Positions 46,351 to 60,000 of a stretch of 64,000 bases of DNA are shown here, one piece after another. A program made the position numbers and the translations under genes. The notes beneath the pieces were generated by a model. It had not been told where the DNA came from. It made no database searches and saw nothing but the letters and a program-made list of their open reading frames with translations. Position 1 is the stretch's first letter. Every line of letters starts with the position of its first letter. Origin of the DNA: Pempheris klunzingeri. Its lineage: Eukaryota; Chordata; Actinopteri; Acropomatiformes; Pempheridae. The stretch covers positions 7,041,874 to 7,105,873 of the forward strand of contig NC_092014.1 in assembly GCF_042242105.1 (NCBI RefSeq), read 5' to 3'.

Positions 46351-49300
46351 GGTTATAGTAGATCCAGAGCCGTGATTGGTGAAGAAATAAGGAGAGGTTA
46401 TCTCAGCTCCATGATGGCCTTCTATAGCGGAAGGAGACACTTCCTGCTTGCTGCCTGCAACTGAGAGAGACAGGAAGTCTGACCAAGACATTCATTTCAC
46501 ACGCAAAGTTACTAGTTACAGTGAAGATTATGATTTTATATACAAAATATATGATGAGTTCATAAATTATAATGCATTGTTACAGACTATAATAGCCAGT
46601 AGAAGAGGTTTAAATTACTTCCACCTTGATCAGTTTTTCTGATATCTATGTCTATAACTATACATGTGTAACTTTTAATAGGAGAATAAACACCATATTT
46701 CTCTTATAAATTTAAATTTAAATTCATAACAGGTGATGCACGTACTGGTCTGACTGGTAGATTACAGTGGCTAATGTTAACTAATGTCGGCAAACTTTAA
46801 CTAAAGGTGCTGTTCTATAACTTTCTCTGTTCTAGCATTTATTGTTACACCTTTATTTTTATTTTATTTTATTTGTTTTTAGCAAAAGTTACATCGACTC
46901 ATTTAGTATCTGTTCTTGTAACACTCACTATTCGTGTAACTGACCTCATTATCTAGAATAATAAACCCGTCATATAGAACGTAGAACCAACACATAATTA
47001 GTTCCAGAACTCTGTTCTAGAACAACACGGTTCACTGAAACATTGTGTTCTGTGTTTACAGGCGGTGAACGTCGTAACAATGTAACGTTCTCCGAGCTGC
47101 CTGGTTACCGTGGCAACAGCATGCACTGACTCTCATTGTCCTACATTCACTGGTTAGGTTAAACTAATATTTGTATATACTGTACATGTTTATTTACATA
47201 TTCATAAAAATTTATATGGAACAAAGTAAGCTCAAATAAAATGAAAGAAAAATACTGACTTTAAATCCTGCACGCATGCTCTTCATCTCACTTGAATGAC
47301 TGAATTTTAAAGAACGACCATTCAGGCGCGGCGTCATCTGAGCCTTATAATTTGCAACAGGCAGTGCAGAACACTAACAAGAGTACATAGCGGCCTAAGG
47401 TGTCGTTTTTACACACAAGGAACAAATTAACATAAAAAACAACATAAGCCGGCGGATATTAAATGTCTTGGGGAGTTAAACATAGTGCACATACTTTATG
47501 GGTGCTCTTTTCACTGGAAATAGAAATGCAGAATTAATTGGTGAGGGGGTGGTTTTTGTAAATGCCAACACAGTGAGTAAAGATGTGCAGAATAAAATAA
47601 CACAGTGAGAAGTGTGAGCTACAATTTCACACATGTATGATCAGTAATGCAGGGCTGGGCAATAATTTAATAATATCATTGACAGAGAATCTTATCATGA
47701 TGATATAATCTTATTTTAAGATAGATTATTTCATAACGTTTGTGTTAAACATTTAAAGGGTTTGGTAGTTCATACTTCTGAACACTGATTTGATTAGTTT
47801 GGCATTGCCTACATTTGCCAAATTGTGATATAGAATTGGAAAACACTGTATTTTATACGATGATCTTAATTTCAACCATAACTACCAGCCCTAAATCCAC
47901 ACGTGGAAGATAAGTCACAAAAATACTTGGCAAATGTGGCATTGTGAACCTAATCACATTAACTAATGAATCACTTTAGTCTTTGATGTTTGCAAAAATA
48001 TCTTTTAACAATAACACAAAAACCAAACTTAAACAGCTACAGCTTCGTAAAAACCTAAGATTTGACAGTTGGCTGCACTCAATAAGATGCATCAGCGGTG
48101 GGATGTGACTAACACATTTACATACAGGCCACATACTGAATTACAGTGTGATTTGAGGTATTTCAGCTACTGTCAGTGCTATTTTACAGTTCCCCTCTGC
48201 TCAATTGCAGAGCAAATAATTGTACTTTGGACTTTTTGCTTGACTGCATTTTATTTGACAGCTTACAAACTGTAAAATATGATGCATCATTATAATACAA
48301 AACCAAAATCAAAGGCAGGCAGAGTTGCCAAAAACTCTACTTATACAAGAGTGTGAAAGAATGTACTTTTACTTTTGATACTTGAACTGCACTTCAGTAA
48401 TATGCGGGCTACTTTTTACTTGTTATTTTCTTTTCTTACTACTGTGTGACACATGAATACATTTTATATTTTTTTCTCATACTTTTATATTTGTATTTAT
48501 TTTTGTATTTGTTATATCCCTTGTTTTTGCACTACTTCTGTTACTGACACTTTGTTTCTGCACCTTTTCTGTTGCTGTAACAGGTGATAAATAAAGTCTC
48601 TCTTATCTTACTTGGGTTTAGTAAAATATCCCAATCATTCTTCCAGGGATGCAGCCAAATAAGTGGCATTAAATTCAACTTGTAGTGGACATCATCCAAA
48701 ATATCTCACAGTGCGAGGTCCAAGCAGACATTTTAGAAGTATGTGCTATAAATGGTTTTGACCCGAGGGAATCCGTGGGAACCTCTAGCCCCGCCCGGGG
48801 TGCTCAGCTGTCACTGGGATGTGAACAAACGGGGCGGTGGGGGAGGAAGCAGCCCCAGTGCAGAGCCTGCTGGAGGGTTTACACCCCTTATTGTCTGTCC
48901 CATAAAAACATCTGCTGTCGGGGAAGATTGTGGAAAAAATGACGGTTCTAATAAAACCAGGGGAGGAAAAAAAATCCAAACTGGGGGGGAAAGCAAAGCA
49001 GAAAATCCTTCAGCTCATATTTTGACAGAGAAAATTATAGTGGTTTTTTTTCTTGTGGTGTTTCTTTCCACTGGGTTTTAAATCTAAACTCCACGTTGAC
49101 TGGAGGGGCCTATTTTGAGAAATCAACATCCACTAAACTGTCTCGTGTCTTGGCACGCGTTGTACCCACACACACACGTGCGCAAAAACACGCGTAAAAG
49201 GGGAAAAAAACATTAAAATATTCCTTTAAATATGTTTCAGGGGCTCACTGACAAATGTACATTGTAGCCCAGTGTGTGGCTATATGCTTTTTTCTTTTCA

Positions 49301-49709
49301 TTTTGAAGAAATGTTGGCTGCTTATTAATAAAAAATGGTGTTGAATCAGAGTTAATAATATTCTTCTTTTTCTCACCATCACCTCCTCACAGATTTTCGG
49401 TCGGAAAAACAGCTTCAGTTTATACAGCACACAGGTTACAATGTGCCCTTTCAGCGGACACTGCTTCTCCTCCACAGCAGCAGCAGACAGACAGAAAAGC
49501 TGAACTTATTTTCCTCCACAGCCTCCTCCGCTTCCTCTCCCCACGAACCTCTTTACGCTCCCTTTGAGGTGGAATAAAAGCCCGGTTCTGTTCCCCTTTA
49601 CGCCCTTCATGCCGGCAGCATCACGGCGACAATTAAGCCAGTCTGACCATGAGTCTGTCTGACTGAGAAAAAAGGGAACAAAGAGGCTAAATGTGATGTT
49701 TTCTCTTAC
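46351..49709 (-). other. chst12 5' UTR and first intron
   Basis: About 3.3 kb. Holds fragments of dispersed repeats (about 47650-47720, 48350-48440) and a GC-rich patch at 48757-48890 with two GC boxes. No coding exon recognised. Confidence 0.5.
48757..48890. promoter_or_regulatory. GC-rich patch in the chst12 first intron
   Basis: Contains ccccgcccgggg and ggggcggtggggg within AT-rich surroundings. Possible second promoter or enhancer; inference only. Confidence 0.25.
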
Positions 49710-49866
49710 CCGGCAGATGAGCTCCATGGTGCCGGTGGACCAGCCCTTTGTCGCCTGCTCGGTGTCCCCCCTCTCGGCCTGTCCGTCAGCCCGGTGATGG
49801 GACCGGCTGGGCACGACGGGACTGCAGCGGTCTACGCGCCCCAGACTGCAGACAAGTCTCGCGAGA
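49710..49866 (-). other. chst12: Probable untranslated first exon of chst12 with a short upstream ORF
   Basis: On the minus strand a GC-rich stretch ends in a strong donor (CGG/gtaagag at 49710/49709). An acceptor ending in cag lies at about 46465, just ahead of the chst12 start exon. Splicing these would join an ATG in good context (ACCATGGAG, near 49725) to a 16-codon ORF, MELICRAASRKCLLPL, that stops about 80 nt before the true start. The first-exon edges, and that it belongs to chst12, are inference from splice sites and position. Confidence 0.5.
49857..49866. promoter_or_regulatory. TCTCGCGAGA core promoter motif
   Basis: Exact copy of the palindromic CGCG-box/Kaiso-type motif found at many vertebrate housekeeping promoters, placed at the 5' edge of the proposed chst12 first exon. 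It marks the likely chst12 start region. Confidence 0.55.
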
Positions 49867-50084
49867 TTTTGGGAAACCCAGCCACCAACTCCTCCACTCA
49901 CTCTTTTTTTTTTTTTTTTACACACTATAGCCCCATCACAGTGAACCACCAGGACTGGCCAGCTGTAAAACCATAAATCTGCCTGCTGTTTCCCGAAAGG
50001 GTGGTCCAGGGACCCCCAGGTGGTCCCAGGGGAGGCTGATGCTGGATTAGCAGCTGTAACTTTACTGGAATGAACAACAGGGTC

Positions 50085-50128
50085 CTATTTAGGACTCTGT
50101 GGGAGTCTATTTAGGACTCTGTGGGAGT
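50085..50128. repeat. Exact 22-bp tandem duplication
   Basis: ctatttaggactctgtggga plus gt, twice with no mismatch. Confidence 0.97.
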
Positions 50129-50214
50129 CAATCTCTGATAGGAAAAGGGAAAAATCATGAAAAATGATGCATGATGTGAATAAAATACTCACGGTGCATC
50201 ACAGTTATTACATA

Positions 50215-50420
50215 CTAAGTCAAAGTTGTTAGATAGATTAGAAAACTAAAATCATGGGATATTCAGCCACAAAATAGTCAAAATTTTAAGATACTGAATC
50301 AAAATTATGAGATGCTGAATTAAAATTAGGAGATACCAAGTAAAATTATGAGATCTTAAATCCAAATGATGAGATGCTGAATCACAATTAGAAGATAATA
50401 GGTTAAGATTATAAATCCTG
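50215..50420. repeat. Degenerate minisatellite, about 20-21 bp unit
   Basis: Six to eight variants of gatactgaatcaaaattatga in a row (agatgctgaattaaaattag, agataccaagtaaaattatg, agatcttaaatccaaatgat). Confidence 0.75.
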
Positions 50421-52599
50421 CCTTGGCAGAAATGGGTCTTGATATAACCTGCCGCTCCTGAAACTCGATAATTTATAAGTGGATTTTAGCATCCTGGTAG
50501 GAGAATTCACATCTTCCAATTAAAAGCATACATATATATATAGTATTATACACTTCCATAGATTTTTTCACTTGAAAATGAACAAAATGATAAATAACAG
50601 AGAGGCTTTAGTATTATTCCCCCAGAATATTATTTCTGATCAATCAATAACTGAACAGTTAACAGAATAAAGTTCCAAGCAGACCATCTTTTAGTTTCCT
50701 GGTCAAAACTTTCTCAGGGTAGTTTAGGGAGACTCGTGACTTCAGTATTTCTAAAATCATGGCTACAGCCCTGATAAGAAATGCAGACGTTCATCTCACT
50801 AAACCCTCAAAAAGCACAGAAAACAAATAGCAAATGTGTTATTTAAAGCATTGCCATTAAATGAAGTGTCAGAGAGTTAGCTGATTGAATTTCTTGGTAA
50901 TTATAGAGGCTCTAGTTTTGTGGTTTGACAGCAGTATAATTTTAATTTGAAGGTGTTTTTCGTCACCTCTCTGCTCCTCCATAAAAAAAAACTGTAGAAA
51001 AGACTTTTCAATAAATTACAGCCCAGTGTGACACCACCATAAAGTACAACCTTAAGTTATTAGTCAAAAAAGCATTTATGAGGAAATATTTAATGCATTA
51101 AACTGTTTTGGTATTTCTGATAAGTCAGTATCCAGAATGTGCTTGCTTCTTTTATGAGCTGAAGTCTAAACTAAGTATAACCCATTTTGAATGAGGGCTC
51201 AAGAGCTGTCTCTTAATGAGTATTTATAACATCTGTGGGCTGATGGGAAAATGATGGGGTGGCTGCTGTCTCCACATCAGAAGGACCAGGCGGCGGCTCA
51301 CCAGTAGTCTAAAAGTTAAGACCACACTGAGCCTGTAACCAAAGAAAGTCTGGAGCTTTAGTGAAGGCATCTCACATTCATACCTTCAGCTTTTCCATCA
51401 AGTTCTTTAACAATAGATAATGTCTTCTGTAATTCAGTCATAAGGTGACTGATCTGTTCATGTTGTGTGAACATCTGTACAGAACAGGTTGAGCATACTA
51501 TGCTTTAGAGCAGGTTAATGAGCTAAAAGACCTCTGCAGCCCATAGTGTCGATATTCAAACAGAGAGTGGATGAACACTGTCTGACCTCACGTCCATTAG
51601 GGATTAACCATGCAGACTAATGAAGCTAAATGGTGTCTGCACATCGGGACCTGACGGCTCCGTTTGATGAGTTCACAGTGCCGCAGATGTTGAATAATTT
51701 TACTGTAATTACAGACTTTAGTCAGGCCAACCTGCTCGAAAACTCCCTGACAAAAATCTTTGGGTCAATTCAGTTCATCCGTACAAAAGAAGGTTTACTG
51801 TATCTTACTTTGCACAAGCAGATTAAATGATTTATCAGTCGCGGTGGGGATGGTTTGATAAATGTGTGAAGAAACTTCAGCAAGACTTTCACCAGAATGA
51901 CAGGCCAGCTAACCCGAGGAATAAAGAGAATCTAAAGATCTTGGATGCTTAAAATCTTTGAGGACCAAAAAATACACAATATGTATATGAAGCAGTGAGT
52001 GACCTTGATGTACAAATTATTTGATCTATGTTGAAGATAAAACTATTAATTTTTGAGCAGAACAACAGACATTTGAGCAGAAAATTTCCCCATAAACTAA
52101 TTTTCTCCTTTTTCAAACCTAACATACAGTGACCTCTAGTGGCACAGTAGTGAGATACAGCTTTGATTTTAACTGCAGCTTCCGAAGACGCAGTAAAGTT
52201 TAGACGTAAAAGTTCAATAGATCATGGGTGTATTCATAAGCGCATATAGAGCTGCTACTAACAAATACCTCTGCTAGAAATTAAGGAATTAATCTGGAAG
52301 TGGATTAATTAAGACAATAATTAAACCTGTGGTTTCAGTTTCCGCAGAGCTGTAGGTTATGTCTTAAAATTGCTTGTTTTGTCCAAAAATATTCAATTTA
52401 AAATATAAAACAGTAAAAACTCCTCACATCTTGAGGCTGGAACCATGACATGCTGGCTTGATAAATTAATTAATTATCAAAATTTTAATTTTCTGTATTG
52501 AGTATTAAACTACTGTCGTGATCGTGTCATTTAAGTCTGACTGGGACTAGAGGACAGATGATTCCCCCTACAATAAAGAGCCAAACACTAAGACAGAGG

Positions 52600-53173
52600 C
52601 AGGTCGTATTGTGTTTGAATGTTTATTTAAAGTTAATCCCACTGCGCACCCCCTCCCTGTGTGAAAGCCTAGTCTGAAAGGAGGAGGATACAGGCCACTA
52701 TAGCGCCACATCAGCACATTTATTAACAAGGCTACTTGTTTAGTCACAACACCTCCACCCCTCACTGGTATGGCACCCTGTGCTGCCCTGTGATAACACA
52801 CTAGCATGGTGAGGCTAGTTCAGAAACAACCCCAGGAAGAGGAAGGTCCAATAAGAGAGGGGGCAGAGATTAGAAAGTGAGTATCTCCAATTAATGAATA
52901 GAAAAAAGGAGGCAGTATTACTAAATATCAAGTTCCACAGAGAAAAAAAAAAAGGGGCGGATGATGGTGAGAGACAAAGAGAAAATATTCAATAGAAAGT
53001 ATTCTCTCTTGTCTCGATGTGGCTGCTGATCCGCAAGGCGGGCTTTGATGATGTCACTAAAGTTGAACGCTGAGGCTTGTGATCGTGAAGCCAAAGATTC
53101 ACAGCGTGGTCGTCGTCCTTCTCCAATCAGTGACGCAGTTCTTCTCTCCTCCTTCCACACAAAAACGGATGGA
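52600..53173 (-). other. eif3b: Probable spliced 3' UTR exon of eif3b
   Basis: A strong acceptor (pyrimidine-rich, ending tctcag) at 53174 opens an exon. AATAAA on the minus strand at 52622-52627 closes it. It pairs with the donor at 54073, 12 nt past the eif3b stop codon. A 79-codon ORF runs into the exon (53160-52921) but resembles nothing I know. Alternative: last exon of an unknown minus-strand transcript. Confidence 0.5.
52622..52627 (-). terminator. Poly(A) signal, likely eif3b
   Basis: AATAAA on the minus strand, downstream of the proposed eif3b 3' UTR exon. Confidence 0.5.
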
Positions 53174-54072
53174 CTGAGACAGAAAGAGAGGACATAAAGT
53201 TAATTACAGATCAGGAACATGTTCTCGTTCTGGGTTATTTACATAAAGGAAGGGAAAGAGGGATTAGCACCCCAACAGTGGTTGTTAATCTTAAAAGGCC
53301 CAATTCATTATACAAGGCAGATGGAGGAATGTGATTCATTTTTGTTAGAGTGCACTCAACAAGAACAACTTTCATTCATTAACCGTAGCAGCTGTGGTGG
53401 GAATGAATGAGTTGGTCACAAAATGCAGCTTTTTTTTTTTACAGAAAAACTGTTGACACGATGTAGTTTGGGTTACACAAAGTGAACATTATTACTGAAA
53501 GACATGAAGATTTGCAGGCGGCTCATTCTGTGCTTTCAGCAGCACATCCTATAATACATTCACTTTGACACAAAAAAACTGAAAACTATCTACATGGTCA
53601 AACAGAACAAGGAAGAAATGAGATTTGACTCTTTAACAGGGCCCAACATGCGGTTTGGACAGAACCAACCACTGACTTTGAACTACACAACAGTACAATT
53701 TAAAGTTCAGGGTTTCTATATGTATCAACAAGTTGAAGACCTTTTAATCCACTATTTAATGAAATTCAAGGTTAATCTTACAATAACAATGACATAAAAT
53801 GTGAAAATATAGTCATACAAACACACAAGCTGCCTGTTCAAAAGTATAAGTACAGCAAAAAGCCAATAACTGGTTCAGTTGTTACAATATATTTATTAAT
53901 GTGAAAAAATATATTTGTCATTGATCATTTAAAGACCAGGCTTACAGCATTCAATATATTTAATAAATGATAATATTTAAGACCCTCCCAAACAAAATGT
54001 AACACATTTGAGACTTTTAAAGGACCCACAAAGTATTTCTAAATGGTGTTAATTAATTGGACACATTGTTAC
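53174..54072 (-). other. Proposed last (3' UTR) intron of eif3b
   Basis: Bounded by CAG/gtaaca and tctcag; AT-rich, no feature seen. Confidence 0.45.
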
Positions 54073-54084
54073 CTGCGTAGGGGA

Positions 54085-57000
54085 CTACAGATCTCCAAGA
54101 GGAATGATTTCTTCGCTGATAAAAAACTCAATGGTCTCCTCCTCCCAGTCGTCCACATTGCTGTCCAGCTCGTCAGAGTCCATTCCTGGCAGACACAAAC
54201 AAATATTAGGATTTTGTCAATCAAAGATGAGGACCGTGAAAGGAGGTCAGCAAAGGTTCAAGGGTGCAGAAGTGAGGGAGGTCCCACCTCCTCTGAGTTC
54301 GAGGCGGAGGCTCTTCTGTTCCTGATAGGTCTGCTGCGCCGTCTCCCTGTAGCGACGGTAGTCCTCCATCATGGACCTGCGCTTGTCCACCAGCTCCTAC
54401 TCAAAAACAGACACACAAAACATTTAGCTTGACAACAGAGAACACCATTTGGGATTGTATGCATGCAGCTTATGTCCCTTTCATTTTGAGAGGTTTGTAA
54501 ATCATATTGAGATATTTGAGTCACAAAATGTGTTCAGACAGAGAGAGACAAAGACAAATGCTTTAAAACAAAACACTATAATTTTACTGTATGTGAACAC
54601 CATTTTCACTGGTTTAGAAAATACTGAAAGAGCCAAATGAAAATGGTAAGAAATAGGCGTGAACGGCCTGGATCAGAGAAATGAGTGGGTCAAACCTTAG
54701 AAGCCTTGGACTGGCTCAGACGATCCTTCTGCTCAAAGATCTTCGAATATTTCTTAAGATCCTTCTTGATCATCTGAAAGAAGCGGAGGGATATTCACGG
54801 TATAGGCAGGTTCCACAGCCGCAAATCACAAGTAAGACAAATATAAAATACAAACATGTACAATGCAAGTTCAATATGACACATTCAGAGAAATACATTC
54901 ATAGAATATATTGTAAATATTATTTGTAAATACTGAATGATGAATGTATTATTTGTTATAACTTGATACTTATCACTGTACATTCATTGCTAATCATTTG
55001 TCAGTGTTGGTTATTTTCTGTACTGGTTTGGCAATATGAGTTTCTGATTTGAATTGTTGTTATTATTGTGAACAATATTTAAGTATGTGTTGCACCAGTA
55101 CACAGAGGGTAGTTGTGAGCCTCAGTAAGAATCAGGAGCCACAAAGCAGCTCTGATATGAGGCGTCAGAAAAGCTGTTTGTTGTCACTGGCTCAAACACA
55201 CAGTATGTATATAGATAAAATGGCACCTTGATCTGTTCGGAGCTGAGCAGGGTGGGAGGTCTGGGTCTCCAGAGCAGCTGACAGAAGCGGTCCTTGTTGT
55301 TCTTCTGAAGAAGACGGCCTTGGAATGTCCACAGCCAGTATGCGTTGTCCACCTAGACAAACATAAAAAGGTGGAGGACGGATGTGAGTGAAAGTTAATG
55401 AATTTCCATTTAGAAGCAGTCAATCGGTCTGGCAAGAAAGGAAAACAAGTATTTATGGTGTCCCAGAGCAGCATGTACCTTGTGGCTCCACCAGGAGACG
55501 GAGGTGACAACATAGCGACCGGTCGGGTCCCACTCCACGTCAGAGGCCATGTAATGCTCTGCTATGTTCATCATGGTGCAGTCTGATGTGTCCACAAAGG
55601 CAAGAGCTCCATTCATGCTGCACACGCATAGAAAAAGAGAGGATTATGTTCACACATTCATCAGGACAGACGCTCACATACAAATGCAGATCTATATAAT
55701 TCTATGAGCCTCAGACCAGAGTTAGAATCAGGAGCTTAGCTCTCATACGAGGTGTCAGAAAAGTTGTTGAGCATGTCATCAGTGGCTTCTTGTGTCTGTC
55801 AATCACACAATTGCAAACACACACAAACAGATTTAACAGACCTCCTGAGTCCAGCCAGCACCAAAAACTGTCCCTGGGGGCTCCAGAAGATGCTGTTAGC
55901 CTGCTGCTTGTCAAACATCTCTGTAGAAAAAGGACAAAATGTCACATTCAGTGGAGATCAAACTGTGAAACGCAGTGGACAGTTAGTGCGTCTGTCCGAT
56001 CTACTCACTTGTGAGCTCAATCTTGCCGTTGTTTTTGACATGATAGAAGGAGACGCTGATTCTGGGAACCTCTCCATGGAGAACAGCAAACTTGCTGCCG
56101 TTGGGTTCCCATGCAAATGCTATGATGCTTTCTGGAAAGACGAAAACAAAACACACAGTGGGTCTGAGTTTTCCTTTCTATGGCAAAGAATCATCATTAC
56201 TTTGTGCCTTTATTATACTCTTACCCTTCATCTCCACCACATCAACAGGAACCTGCTTCTCCCTCATGCGGAAGATTTCAAAGTTGGTGACGACACCCTG
56301 AAAAAGATTGAAAAAAAATACATGTAGCATTTGATTTTTTACCAGTGAATTCTCAACCGGTTTGCCCTTTTTCTGTCCACGTGCGTACCTGTGTCCCTTT
56401 AGGAGTCCTATCCACTTTCACACACAGGTAATCCCCATTTCTCTGCCAGTGCAGTTTGCAGTCAACAACATTGAAGAGGTTGCGGACACGGATCTCCTGA
56501 CGGGAGGGCAACTGCATCAGAGTCACTCTAGCTGGGATATCTTTGTCCTCAGGTACCCAGAATGCTATGATGTTGTCACCAGGGGACCATGAGAAGTCCC
56601 TGCAGATGCACACACAAACACAGATTCTTGTCAACACCTCTATAGAGAATGCTATAACAATTTAAAGCATGTAATTACAAGAAACTAATCATCACAACAT
56701 CATCAAGGACTCTTACTTGATCCCGGAAATCTTGAGACTCTTCTTGTCAAGCAAGCCCATAGACTGAAAGGAGCAGAAATATGCCTTTAACGTTACTTGT
56801 CCACTTTTACATAAATACAACTTCTATAACTACTAATTCTGCTTACTGGAGTCTCATAGATGCTCAGCGTGTCTGTGGTCATCCTGGCGAAGAACTTCCC
56901 ATCATGGCTCCATCTGAGAACAAACATGTTGCATTATAATATGTTCAATCACTGCAGGAGCAACAAATGTGAAAAGACCACAGAAGTAATGAGGACAGAG

Positions 57001-60000
57001 TACTGACTTAAATATGGGCCAGTGTGCAGAGCTCTCGCAGTGGAAACCTCTCTTCTTCTGTCCGGTCAGAATGTCCCAGATGATGATGGCCTGCGGGTCC
57101 TCCTTGGTGTCCATCAGTGGACTGAACGTCACCACATACCTGGAGGGCATCACCACCAAACACGGAGATTCAGGCAGGTCAGAAACTACAGTGATTCTGA
57201 CATAATCCAGTATTAATAATTTATGGTTATCTTAATAGCTTTGACCCAGGACCTTTAGTATTTGCATCAAGTAGCTTGTGAAAAGTAAGATGTATCAGAA
57301 ATGGTTTTTTTGTGTAGCTGCTGCTTCAGTGTGTAAAATACATATTTAATCAACATTTAGGTAAATAAAAGTATTGTATCTGACTTCAAAATGACTAGAA
57401 CGTACAAAAATGTTTAGTATTGGTCCAGTAGACTGCCTCAGCCTGCTGCTGAGAGAGAGCAGTGAACAGGCTACAATGTAATCCTTCTGGGCAACTGCAC
57501 CAAACCAATTCACGTCCACTAAAAGTGCTTAATTTTGCTAATGGTGGGTTCAGATTGTTATTCTAAGTTTCTGACAATGTTACAGAAAGGATCCCTTCAG
57601 AGATAGACCTGTATTGTCCTTTTGCGTAACTAGAAAAGCTGTTATGTCATCACTTGATTGAAAGTCACCAGAACCCATTGACAAAAACAGTAATTTTACA
57701 CAGCAGTTGCTGATTTTTTGTCCCTACCAGTCACTTCGATACGAACATATGTGAAAATAATGCCCCGGTTTAATAATACATGAGTTATCCTTTAGGAATT
57801 CAGGGCACAGAAAACTTTATTTAAATATTCATCTTTAATTACAATGCTTTTTGTTTTAAATTATATTCAATTCATTCTTTAATAGAGAATTTTATTGCTG
57901 AACTACCTGCTGATAAAGGCACTAGTTGAATTAAAAAGCCGTCATCGTACATTTCAAACGCTGTATCAATTCCCATAACACAACAATACTTGATGCTAAT
58001 ATGTTAATATATATATATATATACACACAGTCAAAGCACTAAAAGCGCTACAGAAAGTGTGAGTGAGTACTGTGTCGTTGCTTACCTCTCACATGGCGAG
58101 AAGTCAATGAGGGACACACCCTGATGGCTGAACCTCTGAATCTGCTTGAACTTCTCGCCGCCCCACAACGCAATGCCACGTTGGTGGAAGGTAGCCAGGT
58201 AGGTGCCTTTGGGAGACCAGCGTACATACGTCTCTGTCCAGCGCTGCATCAAGACACAAAAAGGTTATTGGTCTGCAAGCCAGTCGCTACTGTTGGATCA
58301 CATTCTGCACTTCAAAGAGTGATCAGCTACTTACTGCTCTCTCTTCAGCTACGATTGGGTCCTTTGCATCGTTATTAAAAATGGCAGTCCTCTCTCCGGC
58401 TTCATAGATCACACTATACTGGTCGCGACAGTCTGAGTCCTCAATCCAGTGGCGCATGTTACCCTGAATAGACAGATATACAGAGTTAGTGGAGCTCACA
58501 GCAATTTGGCACTTCATTTGTTCTGCGGATATTCCCAGTGCGTTTAAGCCTACTGAGAATAAAAAAAGCAGATTTTTTGATAACAGAAATAAAATACTCA
58601 CAAAATCTTTGAAAGGCTGCTTCTCTGGAGTTTCCCACTCATCACTGATATTCATGTACCTGGGAAAACGATTAAAATTTATCGATTTGTCTCACATATC
58701 TGCTGTCACATTTACTGCATTTCTTATCAGATGCTGTGCACTTACTTGTCAAAGTCAGTGAAGAGATTGACCCTGAATGTATGCTGTTTGTCCAGTTTGT
58801 ATCCATCTGCGTTCTTTACAGCCTCAAGGGCCTGGGTAGGAGCAGCATACTCCAGGAAGATGTACCTGTGTGAGGTAAGAATCTTCTTTAGCATTAAACT
58901 CAATATTAAAGCAGTACACTTGCATAACAAATTAGAGCGCTAAACACACACCCTTTGGTCATGCCATCAGCCTCTGGGTAGAACTCCGTGGTGATCTTGC
59001 CAAACTTGGAGAAAATCTTGTGTATGACGTTCTTGAGTTTCTCCAAACGCTCTGGGCCCACCTGAGGGACGTTGTCCACCACCACCACCGAGTCGATGCC
59101 GTCAGCCTCCTGGGGCTTCTCCCTCAAGATGTCATCCAGGAGCTCTGAGGAGAACAGAGAGGGGAAGGGAAATGTTAGTCAGTTGTGCAATGAGACCACA
59201 GGCTTCATTTTTGAAGATCACAGCTTAAAAAGTTTCCTTTACTAATAATTTCATTGAAGAGTGGCAGAATTAAAGATAGAAAAGAAACAAGGGGAGTAAA
59301 AAGAGACATTTAAAGGTCCTCAGCTGGAATGGAATCAGGGATGTTACAGGAATATTATATGAGCCTTGGTAAATTTTCTTATTCTCCACAATGAAGGCAA
59401 AATATTGTGCACTATGAAAATAGTTATTACTAGCCCAAATTATCTCATTTTGTTGTTCTACGTGCACCACACTCTGTTACCAGTTTATCAGATGGTCCCA
59501 GCTTTAACTAACAAGTGTAATCTCATGATTTAGAGATTGAGTCTAACTTTATGGTGATCTTAGAAGCTGTAGTTGGTGGTGCTGTTAACATTGTATTGCT
59601 GCTGTTTCTCATATTCAGTCTGCCCTCATTGATTTAAATTGATTGGACAAAACATAAAAAAACTCTTTTTGTAGTATAACAGAGTTCAACAGCACCACAC
59701 AGCTGAACCAGCACTTCTCTTAAAGTAGGGCTGCTGTATTAGACACCTGCTCCCTCATCCTAAGAGTATTACTGATTTTGCTGATGAATTTCCAGAAATC
59801 CCTGGAGTCTGTTTTGCAGAGCAATGCTGAAAAATAATTACAAAACATCCTAATAAAGAGGGTTTCTGATGTGCCACTATATTTAGCAGAACTTAGGGAC
59901 ATTATGGACCAAACACCCCTCAGCCCCGGGTCAGGATTAACGTGACGTTGATGTGAAAGCTACCATTTATCATCAGCTCATTCATCCAACCTTCAGACTG

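Larger units (their letters stand above)
49870..52599. other. Intergenic region between chst12 and eif3b
   Basis: 2.7 kb, no gene seen. Contains a 22-bp tandem duplication (50085-50128) and a degenerate minisatellite (about 50215-50420); otherwise AT-rich unique sequence. Confidence 0.6.

Noticed and set aside
46351-46491. A longer chst12 N-terminus starting MSWSDFLSL
   Set aside because: This part contains a splice acceptor (tctcagttgcag), and a 47-residue extension ahead of the membrane anchor is not seen in the family.
49506-49949. Minus-strand 147-codon frame
   Set aside because: It reads through the proposed chst12 first exon, its donor and a poly-A run; no family resemblance.
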